Shown piece by piece: positions 34,862 to 44,260 of a DNA stretch of 64,000 nucleotides (the first letter of the stretch is position 1; each line of letters starts with the position of its first letter). The position numbers were made by a program, and so were the translations under genes. The notes beneath the pieces are model-generated. The model made no database searches, was not told the DNA's origin, and was given only the letters and a program-made list of their open reading frames with translations. This DNA is from Algoriphagus aquaeductus (GTDB lineage Bacteria > Bacteroidota > Bacteroidia > Cytophagales > Cyclobacteriaceae), in assembly GCF_003253485.1 (NCBI RefSeq), contig NZ_QKTX01000007.1:1-64000 (forward strand). The letters run 5' to 3'.

Positions 34862-35782
34862 ATGAGTTTAGCTATTATCAGTCCCGGACGAAATCCTCAG
34901 GTGTGGATTGATGCACTTCGCCACCATCAACCGGATATTGATATTCAGGTATTTCCGGATATCGATAGACCAGAGGAGGTCGAAATGGCCTTGCTTTGGC
35001 AACATCCCCCCGGGTATTTAAGCAATTTCCCTAATCTCAGACTAATCAGTTCACTCGGAGCCGGTGTGGATCATATTCTCTCAGACCCGGCAGTTCCCGC
35101 CCACATGCCGATCGTCAGGATTGTGGATGAAAAGCTGACTTGGTCCATGACTAATTATGTGGTGATGGGGGTGTTGAATTTTCACCGTCAGATTACCCGA
35201 TATCAGGCAGACCAAAAGCGAAAGGTTTGGGATATGTCCAATCCGGAGATTCCCGTCAAAGTAGGAGTGATGGGAGTGGGGGCCTTGGGAGGGGATGTGT
35301 TGGATAAATTGAATTACATGGGATTTAAGGTAGCCGGATTTGGCTTTTCTGAGAAATCGGGTTTTCCTCACCCATATTATTCCAAAAACGAGTTGAAGGA
35401 TTTTCTTTCCCGGATCAACGTATTGGTATGCCTTCTTCCGCTTACCCAAGATACCGAGGGAATTTTAAATCTGGACCTGTTTAGACAATGTACTCCGGGA
35501 ACTTTTCTGATCAACGTGGCCCGTGGCAAGCATTTGGCAGAGGAGGATTTGATCCCGGCTTTGGATCAAGGCTTTTTGTCAGGAGCCCTGTTGGATGTAT
35601 ATCGGGTAGAGCCTTTGCCGCAGGATCATCCCTTTTGGCAAGAATCAAGAATTCAGCTGACTCCGCACATTGCCAGCGTGACCAATCCATTGGCTGCTTC
35701 TCCGCAGATAATTGATAATTTTAATCGTCTGAAATCTAACCGACCGCTTCAAAATCTCGTTAACCGCGCAAGAGGTTACTAA
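34862..35782 (+). CDS. D-2-hydroxyacid dehydrogenase, GhrA-like (glyoxylate/hydroxypyruvate reductase)
   Basis: The 306-residue enzyme is of the GhrA branch: a Rossmann core (VKVGVMGVGALGGDVLDKL), the catalytic Arg in INVARG, Glu in DVYRVEPLP, and His in LTPHIAS. GhrA reduces glyoxylate and hydroxypyruvate with NADPH. The start ATG at 34862 (MSLAIISPGRN) matches the family start; the ATG at 34805 adds 19 residues that fit nothing. It is 9 bases before a universal stress protein, so the two are likely co-transcribed. Confidence 0.9.
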   Translation: MSLAIISPGRNPQVWIDALRHHQPDIDIQVFPDIDRPEEVEMALLWQHPPGYLSNFPNLRLISSLGAGVDHILSDPAVPAHMPIVRIVDEKLTWSMTNYVVMGVLNFHRQITRYQADQKRKVWDMSNPEIPVKVGVMGVGALGGDVLDKLNYMGFKVAGFGFSEKSGFPHPYYSKNELKDFLSRINVLVCLLPLTQDTEGILNLDLFRQCTPGTFLINVARGKHLAEEDLIPALDQGFLSGALLDVYRVEPLPQDHPFWQESRIQLTPHIASVTNPLAASPQIIDNFNRLKSNRPLQNLVNRARGY

Positions 35783-35791
35783 TTTTTAGAA

Positions 35792-36634
35792 ATGGAAAAA
35801 ACGTTCACAATTTTATGTCCCACTGATTTTTCAGAATGCTCTCTGAATGCCATTGAATATGCCTGCAAACTGGGTGAAAAACATCAGGCTCATTTGATTC
35901 TTTTTCATGTGCTCAACCGAGAAGATTATCTCAAGCTGGCGCCCAGGGATCCTGAGGGAAAGCATCAGCTTGATTTTGTAAATCAAAAATTGAGAAACCT
36001 CCAGGTTGCCGTTGAGGAGGAAGGAATTAAAAATGGATTGAAAAGTTGTGGAATTGCGCTAAAAGAAGGCAAAATCGTTCAGGATACTTTGTCTTTTGCG
36101 CAGGAAAAAAAGGTGGATCTGATCGTGGTCGGTACGGAAGGGATGAATGAATTGCGCGAAAATATCATCGGAAGCAGATCGAGTCGCTTGGTTGAACAAT
36201 CTGACAGGGATATTTTGGTGGTTCCCAGAAAAGTTTTTTTCAAGCGTCCCAGAAAATTTGTCTTTGCCTCCGATTACCTGGAGGAAGATAAATTGGCTAT
36301 TCAAAAAGTGGTGGAATGGGCCGCTTTTTTCAACGCAGAAATTGACCTCGTGCACGTATCCTCATCCCACAAGGCCATTGACAAAATCCTGCACATGACA
36401 ATGGTTGATGAAATCAAGCCTTTTGTCCGGTATGATAAAATCAATTATGTGTTGAAATCCTACCGGGATGATCTCGCATTGGGATTGGAAAATTACCTTC
36501 AGGTTGCCAAAGGCGATATTTTGGTGACTTTGAGCAAAAAGAAAAGTTTTTTCGATCAGATTTTTTCCAAAAACCTATCCAAGAAAATGTCCTATTTCCT
36601 CAATAAGCCACTTTGGGTGATCAAGAGCTTTTAG
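35792..36634 (+). CDS. Universal stress protein, two UspA domains
   Basis: The 280-residue protein has two tandem Usp folds. The first (residues 1-150) begins TILCPTDFSECSLNAIEYAC and has the ATP-binding style VVGTEGMNELRENIIGSRSS. The second (150-280) is degenerate (KFVFASDYLEEDKLAIQKVV) and lacks a clear GxxG nucleotide loop. Such proteins respond to starvation or oxidative stress. It lies 9 bases after the GhrA-like gene. Its last 14 bases overlap the 3' end of the convergent TPR gene, so no terminator can lie between them. Confidence 0.9.
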   Translation: MEKTFTILCPTDFSECSLNAIEYACKLGEKHQAHLILFHVLNREDYLKLAPRDPEGKHQLDFVNQKLRNLQVAVEEEGIKNGLKSCGIALKEGKIVQDTLSFAQEKKVDLIVVGTEGMNELRENIIGSRSSRLVEQSDRDILVVPRKVFFKRPRKFVFASDYLEEDKLAIQKVVEWAAFFNAEIDLVHVSSSHKAIDKILHMTMVDEIKPFVRYDKINYVLKSYRDDLALGLENYLQVAKGDILVTLSKKKSFFDQIFSKNLSKKMSYFLNKPLWVIKSF

Positions 36635-37340
36635 ATCTTTTTCCTCCAAAAAGTCCCTTTACGAAATCTGAAAATTCTCTTCGGGAGGCTTCGTTGCCCA
36701 AAATAGATTTGAGTGTACTCCAAAAATGACCCGCGGTCATTTTATTGTTTTCTTTGCTCGGTTCCGGGTTTGGTTTTGGGATTTCGGCTGATTTTTTATT
36801 TCCGACGGAAGGCAGATCATCTGATTTTTGAGTCGGTTTGTATCCTACGAGTTCATCAGCCTTTTCAAAGCTTTTCTTTGCCCGCTCTTTTTGTCCAAGC
36901 TTCTCTTCGACCAGCCCTTTATTGTTAAATGCCACGGCATCTTCCGGATCTAGTTCAATAGCTTTTTCATAATCTTCAATGGCGCCCAACAAATCACCTA
37001 TCCGGTCTTTGAGAAAGGCCCTGCTCGAATAGCGATAGGGGTTTCGGGGATCAAAATTGGCTGCCCGGTCAAGTTCGGAAAGCGCTTCATCATTCCTTCC
37101 CAACAAATGCAAAACGACACCTCGGTCACTGATGAAGTCAGTATTGTAGGGTTCTAAGGCCGTCAAAAGATCAAAATCTTCCAAAGCCAATTCTCCTTTG
37201 CCTAACCTGGTCAAAATTCTACCCCTGTAAAGGTGAAGCTCGGTTTTCCCTTTTTCCTGAATGATCAACTCATCAAATACAGCCAATGCTTCTTCAAATT
37301 TTCCTTCCTGATAGAGTTGGTAACCGGTATTGAAATTCAT
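36621..37340 (-). CDS. Tetratricopeptide repeat protein
   Basis: The 239-residue protein starts MNFNTGYQLYQEGKFEEALA and carries four or five TPRs over residues 1-150 (consensus W/L-G-Y-A-F-A-P is readable in ALEDFDLLTALEP, AIEDYEKAIELDP). It has no signal peptide, so it is probably cytoplasmic. The tail is polar (KPTQKSDDLPSVGNKKSAEI) and ends in a basic stretch (GGKRSKSS). It may be an assembly scaffold. The 3' end overlaps the universal stress protein gene by 14 bases, in a tail-to-tail arrangement. Upstream is a region of short repeats. Confidence 0.85.
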   Translation of the reverse strand: MNFNTGYQLYQEGKFEEALAVFDELIIQEKGKTELHLYRGRILTRLGKGELALEDFDLLTALEPYNTDFISDRGVVLHLLGRNDEALSELDRAANFDPRNPYRYSSRAFLKDRIGDLLGAIEDYEKAIELDPEDAVAFNNKGLVEEKLGQKERAKKSFEKADELVGYKPTQKSDDLPSVGNKKSAEIPKPNPEPSKENNKMTAGHFWSTLKSILGNEASRREFSDFVKGLFGGKRSKSS

Positions 37341-37346
37341 TTTTTA

Positions 37347-37540
37347 AGACTTTAGAGGCTAGATTCAAGATGCTAGACTTTAGAAACAAGAGGCTAGATT
37401 CAGGAATTCAGTCGCATGAAATAGCTCCTTGATCCAAGAATTAAGACCCAAGAAAGTAGATGGAATATGTGTGAAAATGGTTCCATTAGGATTAGGTCCC
37501 AAATCTCTAGTCTCTTAGCTCTTGTTTCTTGCTTCTGCAA
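37347..37540. repeat. Cluster of short direct and inverted repeats
   Basis: agaggctagattca occurs at 37354-37367 and 37389-37402, and agactttaga at 37347-37356 and 37375-37384. Around 37503-37535 a related sequence appears inverted (tctctagtctcttagctctt), as if from an A/G-rich family of 'ctaga' units. It occupies the 296-base gap between the TPR gene and holA. Confidence 0.55.
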
Positions 37541-37583
37541 AAGTAAACCCCGTTTCCCAAACCAAAGTTTATTTTCCTTCTTT

Positions 37584-37615
37584 TTGCTTCAAAATCCCAT
37601 CTGCTGTTATCTTTA
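37584..37615 (+). promoter_or_regulatory. Possible promoter for holA
   Basis: TTG at 37584-37586, 21-base spacer, TATCTTTA at 37608-37615 (consensus TAnnTTTG, last base differs). It is 21 bases before the ATG. Confidence 0.45.
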
Positions 37616-37636
37616 ACGCCAAGAGTATTTCAGATT

Positions 37637-38659
37637 ATGGCCCTCAGTCCCGACGTTGTTCTCAAAGACCTCAAAGCGAAGAAGTTTGCTCCAATTTACT
37701 TTTTGCAGGGGGATGAACCCTACTTTATCGATTTGATAACGGATTTTATCGAGAAGAATGCCATTCCTGAATTTGAGCGCGGATTCAATCAGTTGGTGCT
37801 TTATGGGAAAGATTCTCCGATCAGCACGATCTTGAACAATGCCCGGAAATTTCCGATGATGGCTGAGCGACAACTCGTAATTGTAAAGGAGGCCCAAAGC
37901 ATTCCGGATTTGGGAAAAGAGGAAGGTCAGAAACTGTTGGTCAGCTACCTGACCAACCCCTTGCCGAGCACCATTTTAGTTTTTGCCTACAAACACAAAA
38001 AACTGGACGGAAGAAGTTCTTTGAAAAAAGAACTGGAGAAGAAGTCCGTTTTTGTAGAATCAGAAAAAATCAAAGACTGGAACCTGACCCAATGGGTAGA
38101 TGGGTATTTCAAAGGATTAGGCCATCAGATCGAGCCCAAGGCTTGCCAATTGTTAGCCGATTCCATCGGAAACAACCTGGAAGTCCTGACCAATGAGGTG
38201 GGAAAAATGCTGATCAATTTTCCCGAACCTACCAAGTTCAGTACTGAGCACATTTCGAAATTTATCGGGATCAATAAAGATTACAACAATTTTGAGCTTT
38301 CAAAGGCAATTGGATTCAAAGACGTGATCAAAGCCAATCAGATCATCCATTACTTTATTCAAAACCCTAAGGCTCATCCGGTTATTCCTATTTTTACCCT
38401 TTTGTACAATTACTTTACAAAAGTGGCCTTGCTGCATCGATTAGGTCCCCTGCCTGAAAATCAGCTAGCCAGTGCCATCGGTGTCAATCCCTATGGACTA
38501 AAAGAATATATTACAGCCTCCAAAAACTACAAATTGGGCAAGGTAATTGATGTATTCGGGTACATCAAAGAGGCAGATCTTCGTTTCAAAGGAGTGGACT
38601 CCGGAAGTATGGACGAAGGAGAAATCCTCCGCGAGCTGGTGTACAAGATTTTGCACTGA
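37637..38659 (+). CDS. holA: DNA polymerase III delta subunit
   Basis: The 340-residue clamp-loader subunit opens the sliding clamp. It has the N-terminal PIYFLQGDEPYFIDLI typical of HolA, a central degenerate AAA+ region (TILVFAYKHKKLDGRSSLKK) and the C-terminal helical collar. Length matches the family (about 340). A probable promoter lies just upstream. The TPR gene follows after 18 bases and may be in the same transcript. Confidence 0.93.
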   Translation: MALSPDVVLKDLKAKKFAPIYFLQGDEPYFIDLITDFIEKNAIPEFERGFNQLVLYGKDSPISTILNNARKFPMMAERQLVIVKEAQSIPDLGKEEGQKLLVSYLTNPLPSTILVFAYKHKKLDGRSSLKKELEKKSVFVESEKIKDWNLTQWVDGYFKGLGHQIEPKACQLLADSIGNNLEVLTNEVGKMLINFPEPTKFSTEHISKFIGINKDYNNFELSKAIGFKDVIKANQIIHYFIQNPKAHPVIPIFTLLYNYFTKVALLHRLGPLPENQLASAIGVNPYGLKEYITASKNYKLGKVIDVFGYIKEADLRFKGVDSGSMDEGEILRELVYKILH

Positions 38660-38677
38660 TTACCCAAACCAATTATT

Positions 38678-41665
38678 ATGAAATACTACCTGGTGCTGCT
38701 TGCAGGCCTGGGTTTGAGTGTGGAAGTCTATTCCCAATCCACACTATACCAAACCGGCCAACAGCAAGCGTTGGATTATCATTTGGAGCTTTTCGATAAG
38801 CAGCTTTTCTCAGCCAGTCTCTATGACAACACTCGGCTATTGGCTGAGTCTCTGACGGAAGAGCAGCGGAAAAATGCTCAACTCAATCGGGCCATGTCCG
38901 CCCTTCAGCTGGAAAGTCCCGATGGACCGGGATTGATGAAAGCCTATATTTTTGACCATGGCAATCATCCCTCAGTAGCTACAGCGGGTCTTTACCTCGG
39001 GAATCATTTTTTCTACAAAAAAAACTACAAGGAATCCATCGAAGCCTTTGGTTTGGTCAACACAAAAGGACTCAGTGAGGAATCCAAAGCTGATGTACTG
39101 TTCAAGCAAGGCTATGCCTATTTTCAGTTGAAAAATTACGGACAGGCAGCCGGATATTTTGATCAGGCGAAAACCTTGAATCAAGCCGTTAGCCCTGATG
39201 CCTATTATTACAGCGGTTTTATTGCCATGGAACAGGGAAACACAGCCAAAGCAGTGGCTGACTTGCAAGCGGCAGGGAAAACCTCCTTTTATGCGACCAA
39301 GGTTCCTTATTTACTGACTGCCTTGTATTATCAGCAGGGAAATTACGATCAGGCTATTTCTTATGCGGAACCGCTTTTGGCTTCAAATCAAAATCTGGAT
39401 CGTAGAGAAACCATCCATTTGTACTTGGCCGAGGCCTATTATGCCAAAAAAGACTTTGCCAACGCAGCCAAAAACTATGATGCTTTTATCAATGCCAAAA
39501 AGGGGACACTTTCCCGGGAAGAGGTCTATAAAGCGGGAATCGCATTTTTCGAAATTAAAAATTACCAAAGAGCTACGGATTACTTAAAAGTATCGGCTTC
39601 CGGGAATGATGAAATTGCCCAGTCTTCCAGCTATTACCTGGGCCATGCCTATATCAAGCTGGATAATTTTGCTTTTGCTTCCACCAGTTTTCAGGCAGCG
39701 TCCAAAGTGTCTTTCAATAAGCAGATTCAGGAAGAGGCTTTGTTCAATTTTGCCAAGACGAACCTCCAACGGGGAAGTTTTCAGGTGGCCATCAGCACCC
39801 TCGATGAGTATTTGGATACTTATCCTTCAGGCAGACATCGGTCCGAAGCAGAAACCCTTCTTTCGGAGGCCTTAATCAACACCAGTGATTACCTCAGGGC
39901 AATTGAACAGATGGATAAAATCCGCACCAAATCGCCGCGAATCCAGGCAGCTTATCAAAAAGTGGCTTTCTACCAGGCGATGGTTTACTACCGAGACCAA
40001 AAATACAAGCAGTCTGTTTCTTTCCTGGACAAGTCTCAAGCCTTTCCTACGGACAAGGATTTGTTGCTGGAAACTCATTTTTGGAAAGGGGAAGTGCATA
40101 CTGCTGATGGGAATTTACCTCAGGCCATTCGCTCCTACGAAGCAGCAAGAGCTATGAATCCAGCGAGCAGTCATCCTTTCTTGATCAAGACCCATTACGG
40201 TTTGGGATATGCCTATTTCAATACCCAACAATATCCCAAAGCAGAGGAGCAATTCCGGCTCTATACCGAAAAGCTCAGAGGTCGGGATGAAAAGCAAAAC
40301 TATGACGATGCCTTGCTTAGGTTAGGAGACTGTCACTATGTGCAAAAGAAGTTTGGAGAGGCAGCGAGCACCTTTCAGCGGGCAATAAATGAAAGCAATT
40401 CCGGTATCGACTATGCCTATTACCGATTGGCGGTAGTTCAAAACTTTCAAAATCGAAATGATGAAGCGCTTTCCCAGTTGGATCGTTTGATCAGTGGCTT
40501 TCCTTCCAGCTTGTATCTGGAAGATGCAATGTTTCAACGTGGACAGATCTACTTGGAAGAGGTTCGTTATGCGGAAGCGTCCCGCGCATTTTCGGATTTG
40601 ATCACAGGAAGGCCTAATTCACCTTTTGTTCCTTATGCCTTGGAGGGAAGGGCTGTGGCCAACTTCTCCATGCAGCGCTATGACCAGACCATTGCAGATT
40701 ACAAAGCCATCATAGACAATCATCCCAACGCACAAAATTCTGAGACTGCCCTCAAAGGCCTTCAGGAAACCCTGGCTCTTCAGGGGCGTTCAGCCGAATT
40801 TGGAGATTATTTGGCAAGGTATAAAAGTTCCAATCCGGGTTCTGGCAATGTTCAGACACTGGAATTTGAGTCTGCAAAAAGCCTCTATTTGGATAAAAAC
40901 TATGCCCAGGCGGCAAGAGCATTTGAAAACTACCTGAGAAGCTATCCTCAGTCTGCCCAAAAAGCCGAGGCTCTTTATTTTGCCGGAGATGCTTTCTTTC
41001 AGGCAGGTGATACCGAAAAAGCAATAGGCTACTTCAAACAGCTTGAGCGTGAACCGGCCTCCCCTCAGCGGGTGAGAGCAATGCAAAAGCTTGGAATGAT
41101 CGAATTGGATCGGGGAAATTATGCAGCAGCCATTCCGTATTTGGAAACCGCTTCTCAAAATGCCCGAAACAAAGTCGAAGAAGCGGAAGCAGTGCAGGGA
41201 TTGATGGTGGCCAATTTTGCTACACGAAAATTTCAGCAAGCCATCACCTTCGCAGATCGGTTGATGACCTTGGATGGAATCATTCCACAATCCACCCCGA
41301 CGGCGATGTTGACCAAGGCAAAGGCGCAGCGAGAATTAAACCAAAAAGCCCAGGCTGAAATCACGCTTCAAAATCTCGTCCAGGATCACAAGACCGTCCA
41401 AGGAGCTGAAGGCTTGTATTTATTGGCTTTCTCCTACCAGGAGCGGGGTGATGTGGCCAAGTCCAATGAAGCCATTTTTGATTTCTCCGGACCCTTCGCA
41501 GATTATGACTTCTGGTATGGTAAAATGTTTTTGCTTTTGGCCGACAACTTCCTGAAGACCGGGGAGGAGTTCCAGGCAAAAGCCACACTCGAATCCATCG
41601 TAGAGCGATCCACCAATGCTGAGATCAAGGCAGAAGCGCAGTCCAAACTCAAAAACCTGAACTAA
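38678..41665 (+). CDS. Very long tetratricopeptide repeat envelope protein
   Basis: A 995-residue protein with a signal peptide (MKYYLVLLAGLGLSVEVYSQ) followed by TPR pairs from about residue 100 to the end (YFQLKNYGQAAGYFDQAK, YQQGNYDQAISYAEP, YAYFNTQQYPKAEEQFRLY). I estimate more than 20 TPR units. It is probably periplasmic or outer-membrane associated. In position it resembles the CpoB/YbgF coordinator of Tol-Pal systems, because a barrel, SPOR, TolQ, TolR and TonB-like gene follow in order. Its stop is 4 bases before the barrel gene. Function inferred only from context. Confidence 0.88.
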   Translation: MKYYLVLLAGLGLSVEVYSQSTLYQTGQQQALDYHLELFDKQLFSASLYDNTRLLAESLTEEQRKNAQLNRAMSALQLESPDGPGLMKAYIFDHGNHPSVATAGLYLGNHFFYKKNYKESIEAFGLVNTKGLSEESKADVLFKQGYAYFQLKNYGQAAGYFDQAKTLNQAVSPDAYYYSGFIAMEQGNTAKAVADLQAAGKTSFYATKVPYLLTALYYQQGNYDQAISYAEPLLASNQNLDRRETIHLYLAEAYYAKKDFANAAKNYDAFINAKKGTLSREEVYKAGIAFFEIKNYQRATDYLKVSASGNDEIAQSSSYYLGHAYIKLDNFAFASTSFQAASKVSFNKQIQEEALFNFAKTNLQRGSFQVAISTLDEYLDTYPSGRHRSEAETLLSEALINTSDYLRAIEQMDKIRTKSPRIQAAYQKVAFYQAMVYYRDQKYKQSVSFLDKSQAFPTDKDLLLETHFWKGEVHTADGNLPQAIRSYEAARAMNPASSHPFLIKTHYGLGYAYFNTQQYPKAEEQFRLYTEKLRGRDEKQNYDDALLRLGDCHYVQKKFGEAASTFQRAINESNSGIDYAYYRLAVVQNFQNRNDEALSQLDRLISGFPSSLYLEDAMFQRGQIYLEEVRYAEASRAFSDLITGRPNSPFVPYALEGRAVANFSMQRYDQTIADYKAIIDNHPNAQNSETALKGLQETLALQGRSAEFGDYLARYKSSNPGSGNVQTLEFESAKSLYLDKNYAQAARAFENYLRSYPQSAQKAEALYFAGDAFFQAGDTEKAIGYFKQLEREPASPQRVRAMQKLGMIELDRGNYAAAIPYLETASQNARNKVEEAEAVQGLMVANFATRKFQQAITFADRLMTLDGIIPQSTPTAMLTKAKAQRELNQKAQAEITLQNLVQDHKTVQGAEGLYLLAFSYQERGDVAKSNEAIFDFSGPFADYDFWYGKMFLLLADNFLKTGEEFQAKATLESIVERSTNAEIKAEAQSKLKNLN

Positions 41666-41669
41666 ACCA

Positions 41670-43379
41670 ATGAAAAGATTAGTGATCACCTTATTGTTTT
41701 CAGGTACTTTTTTAGGAGGCCTGACTTCTACTCTGGCACAGACTCCGCAACGAGGAGCAGTGCAGGACCAAGAATTTGTGATCCGAAAGGATCGTGTGTT
41801 GACCGTGCCGACTCAGCCACGTTCTTTTGAGCGTCTGCCTGTGTTGCCTCAGCCTAAGGGGATGGAAGATTTTACTTATGCTATCACGCCCTATTTCCTT
41901 TCCATTCCTGCGCTAACGCTACAGCCCACCCCGGTTCAAAAGGATTATCGGCAGCCTAAGCAGGATTTATACCCCGGCCTGGTGAGAGCAGGGTATGGCA
42001 ATTTTGCTTCACCTTTATTGGAAGCCCGCTACATGTCGACCACTGCCGATCCGCTAAACTATGCGCTGAGATTTAAACATCAGAGTTTTGGAAAAGGACC
42101 TGCGGGACCTTATGCCGATGCAAGTCCCGAGGCACATACCACCTTTGGCGGTGATGTGAGTTACTTTCTGGAGAGAGCAGAAGTATTTGGGGGATTGAGT
42201 TGGGGACAGGACAAGTATTCTTTTTACGGTGAGGATCCCAATTTTAGAGTTCCTGACAATGCGGACTTTATCGGTCCTGTCATTGAAAACAATGTTCAGA
42301 ATAATGTTCAGTTCTCCGCAGGAATCCGCGACATTGAGAAAGTCGGTCCATTTGGTTACGAAGCCAAATTGGGTTTTAGAAGCTTCAAAGACAGCTATTT
42401 GGCGAGAGAAAATGAAGTGGGAGTGCAGGCCTTGGGGAAGTTTAGACCATCCGATGATTGGTCAGGTAAAGTTGGTTTGAGCTATTTCTCTACAGGTACG
42501 GAAGATTTGCTGTATGACTTGACGAGAACTTACCTCGCCATCCGACCAGAAGTGTCTTATAACTATGAGGCTTTCCGATTTACGGCAGGATTGAATATTG
42601 TCTCTGAGAATGATTCATTACCCGAGAAAAAGAGTGATTTTAGAATCTTCCCCGTGCTGAAAGTGAGCTATCAGTTTGCCGAGGAGTTTGGGTTTTATGG
42701 AGAATTTTCCGGAGATGTACAGCGAAATACCTATTTCAGTTTTGTTCGCGAAAATCCTTTCTTAGGACCAAGTTTTCAATTGCTCAACACGGTGAATAAT
42801 TACAAAATTGCCGGTGGGATAGAGGGGCAGTTTCAGGAAGCATTTCATTACCGAGCAGGTATCGATGTGAGCCGATTCAATAATCTGCATTTTTTCGTGA
42901 ATTCGATTGCCGACTCTGCACGATTTGAATTGGTTTATGATGATAAGACTACCGTAGTCAACTTAAATGCAGAATTGGGGATGAAGTTTTCTGACGTGTA
43001 CACCTTGGGTTCCAGATTGGATTTGTACCAGTATGACTTGAGTACTCAGGCAGAAGCTTGGCATAGACCCGTTTGGGCACTTTCGATCAATAATCAGGTG
43101 AAGCCGGTTGAGAAGCTTTTGCTTCAGGCCAATCTGAATTTTATGGGGGGAATCAAGGCAAGAGGGGATGTGAGCGCGGCTGCTATTTTTCCTCCGGATA
43201 TCGAAGTAGTCAATCTTAAAACCATCGCAGACCTGCAGTTAAAGGCTGATTTCAAGATCACAGACCGAATCTCCATTTTCGCAGAGGGGAATAACCTGAC
43301 CAATGGAAAAAACATGCGTTGGCTGAATTACCCTGTTCGTGGTGTTCAGCTGATCGGAGGAGCCAGCTTCAAATTCTGA
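41670..43379 (+). CDS. TonB-dependent-receptor-like beta-barrel without plug
   Basis: The 569-residue protein has a signal peptide (residues 1-24) and then a run of about 80 polar, proline-containing residues (VLTVPTQPRSFERLPVLPQP). It continues as outer-membrane barrel strands to the final NYPVRGVQLIGGASFKF, an ending typical of TonB receptors (terminal Phe). No carboxypeptidase-like or plug domain was found, so transport of a ligand is doubtful. It may be a barrel partner of the adjacent TPR and TolQR-TonB proteins. Four bases separate it from the TPR gene. Confidence 0.8.
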   Translation: MKRLVITLLFSGTFLGGLTSTLAQTPQRGAVQDQEFVIRKDRVLTVPTQPRSFERLPVLPQPKGMEDFTYAITPYFLSIPALTLQPTPVQKDYRQPKQDLYPGLVRAGYGNFASPLLEARYMSTTADPLNYALRFKHQSFGKGPAGPYADASPEAHTTFGGDVSYFLERAEVFGGLSWGQDKYSFYGEDPNFRVPDNADFIGPVIENNVQNNVQFSAGIRDIEKVGPFGYEAKLGFRSFKDSYLARENEVGVQALGKFRPSDDWSGKVGLSYFSTGTEDLLYDLTRTYLAIRPEVSYNYEAFRFTAGLNIVSENDSLPEKKSDFRIFPVLKVSYQFAEEFGFYGEFSGDVQRNTYFSFVRENPFLGPSFQLLNTVNNYKIAGGIEGQFQEAFHYRAGIDVSRFNNLHFFVNSIADSARFELVYDDKTTVVNLNAELGMKFSDVYTLGSRLDLYQYDLSTQAEAWHRPVWALSINNQVKPVEKLLLQANLNFMGGIKARGDVSAAAIFPPDIEVVNLKTIADLQLKADFKITDRISIFAEGNNLTNGKNMRWLNYPVRGVQLIGGASFKF

Positions 43380-43396
43380 TATTTCAGGATTTGAGG

Positions 43397-43427
43397 TTGG
43401 GCTTTCCGTTCATTTAGGTTAGTTTCG
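43397..43427 (+). promoter_or_regulatory. Possible promoter for the SPOR-TolQ-TolR-TonB genes
   Basis: TTG at 43397-43399, 20-base spacer, TAGTTTCG at 43420-43427 (consensus TAnnTTTG, one mismatch). It is 13 bases before the ATG at 43441. Confidence 0.4.
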
Positions 43428-43440
43428 TAGCCTTTCCCAA

Positions 43441-44259
43441 ATGAAGATGTCAGCAAAAGATAACGGCAACCGTACCTGGTCAGATCCCAAAGATTATGGG
43501 TTGCCTTTTGTAGAAATTACTCCAATCAAAACTCAAATTTCTCTTCCAAAAGAAACGCAGGAAGTGAAAGAGGTTGTTTCTATTATTCCAGAAATAAAGA
43601 GTGAAATTCCTTTGCCACAAGAGCAAGTTGGTGGTTCGGAAGAGAAGCCTAAAGCTGATTTCGTAAAGGCCAAAGAAGTTCCAAAAATCAATTCAGAGAA
43701 AAAGACAAAATCCAACACTTGGGTTTGGGTTGTCATCTTGTTGGCAGTGGCAGTTTTGGCGGTGATTGTTTGGCAACTTCAATTGGCTCAGACCAATTCC
43801 AATGCTGCTGTGGTCGAATCTCAAACCAAGGAGGTGAATTCTGGCCTTTCCGGCGTTTCGCTTAAGCCAGAAATCACACCAAGTGAAGAAACCATACCTC
43901 CTGTAAATCAGGATTCTATCACCACCATAAATAATTCAAATCCTAATATTTCTAATCCCGCAGAAACTGGTACAACAATTGCCAATACGGTAAGTGGAAG
44001 TTTGATCCGCATCGAATCCAAAGCTGAAAAAGTGAGGTATTTCATCGTCGTTTCAAGTTTGCCCAATGAGCAGTTGGCTTTGGAGATCACCGCGAAGTTT
44101 GCAGGCAAATCACCTGAACTTTATCTGATTACTCCTTACGAGTCCAGTCCAAATTATCGGGTAGCCATTGGGAAATTTGACACTTGGAAAGCCGCTTCAG
44201 ATGAGGTCGCCAAGATCAAATCTCAATACACTGAAGATTTATGGATTTTGAACTATTAA
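43441..44259 (+). CDS. SPOR domain membrane protein
   Basis: The 272-residue protein has an N-terminal polar region, one membrane helix near residues 97-118 (TWVWVVILLAVAVLAVIVWQ), a Pro/Ser-rich linker and a C-terminal SPOR domain (about 195-272, KVRYFIVVSSLPNEQLALEI through NYRVAIGKF). SPOR domains bind denuded glycan strands at the septum, so a role in division or envelope constriction is plausible. An alternative ATG is at 43447. The TolQ-like gene begins 1 base after its stop. Confidence 0.9.
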   Translation: MKMSAKDNGNRTWSDPKDYGLPFVEITPIKTQISLPKETQEVKEVVSIIPEIKSEIPLPQEQVGGSEEKPKADFVKAKEVPKINSEKKTKSNTWVWVVILLAVAVLAVIVWQLQLAQTNSNAAVVESQTKEVNSGLSGVSLKPEITPSEETIPPVNQDSITTINNSNPNISNPAETGTTIANTVSGSLIRIESKAEKVRYFIVVSSLPNEQLALEITAKFAGKSPELYLITPYESSPNYRVAIGKFDTWKAASDEVAKIKSQYTEDLWILNY

Positions 44260-44260
44260 T

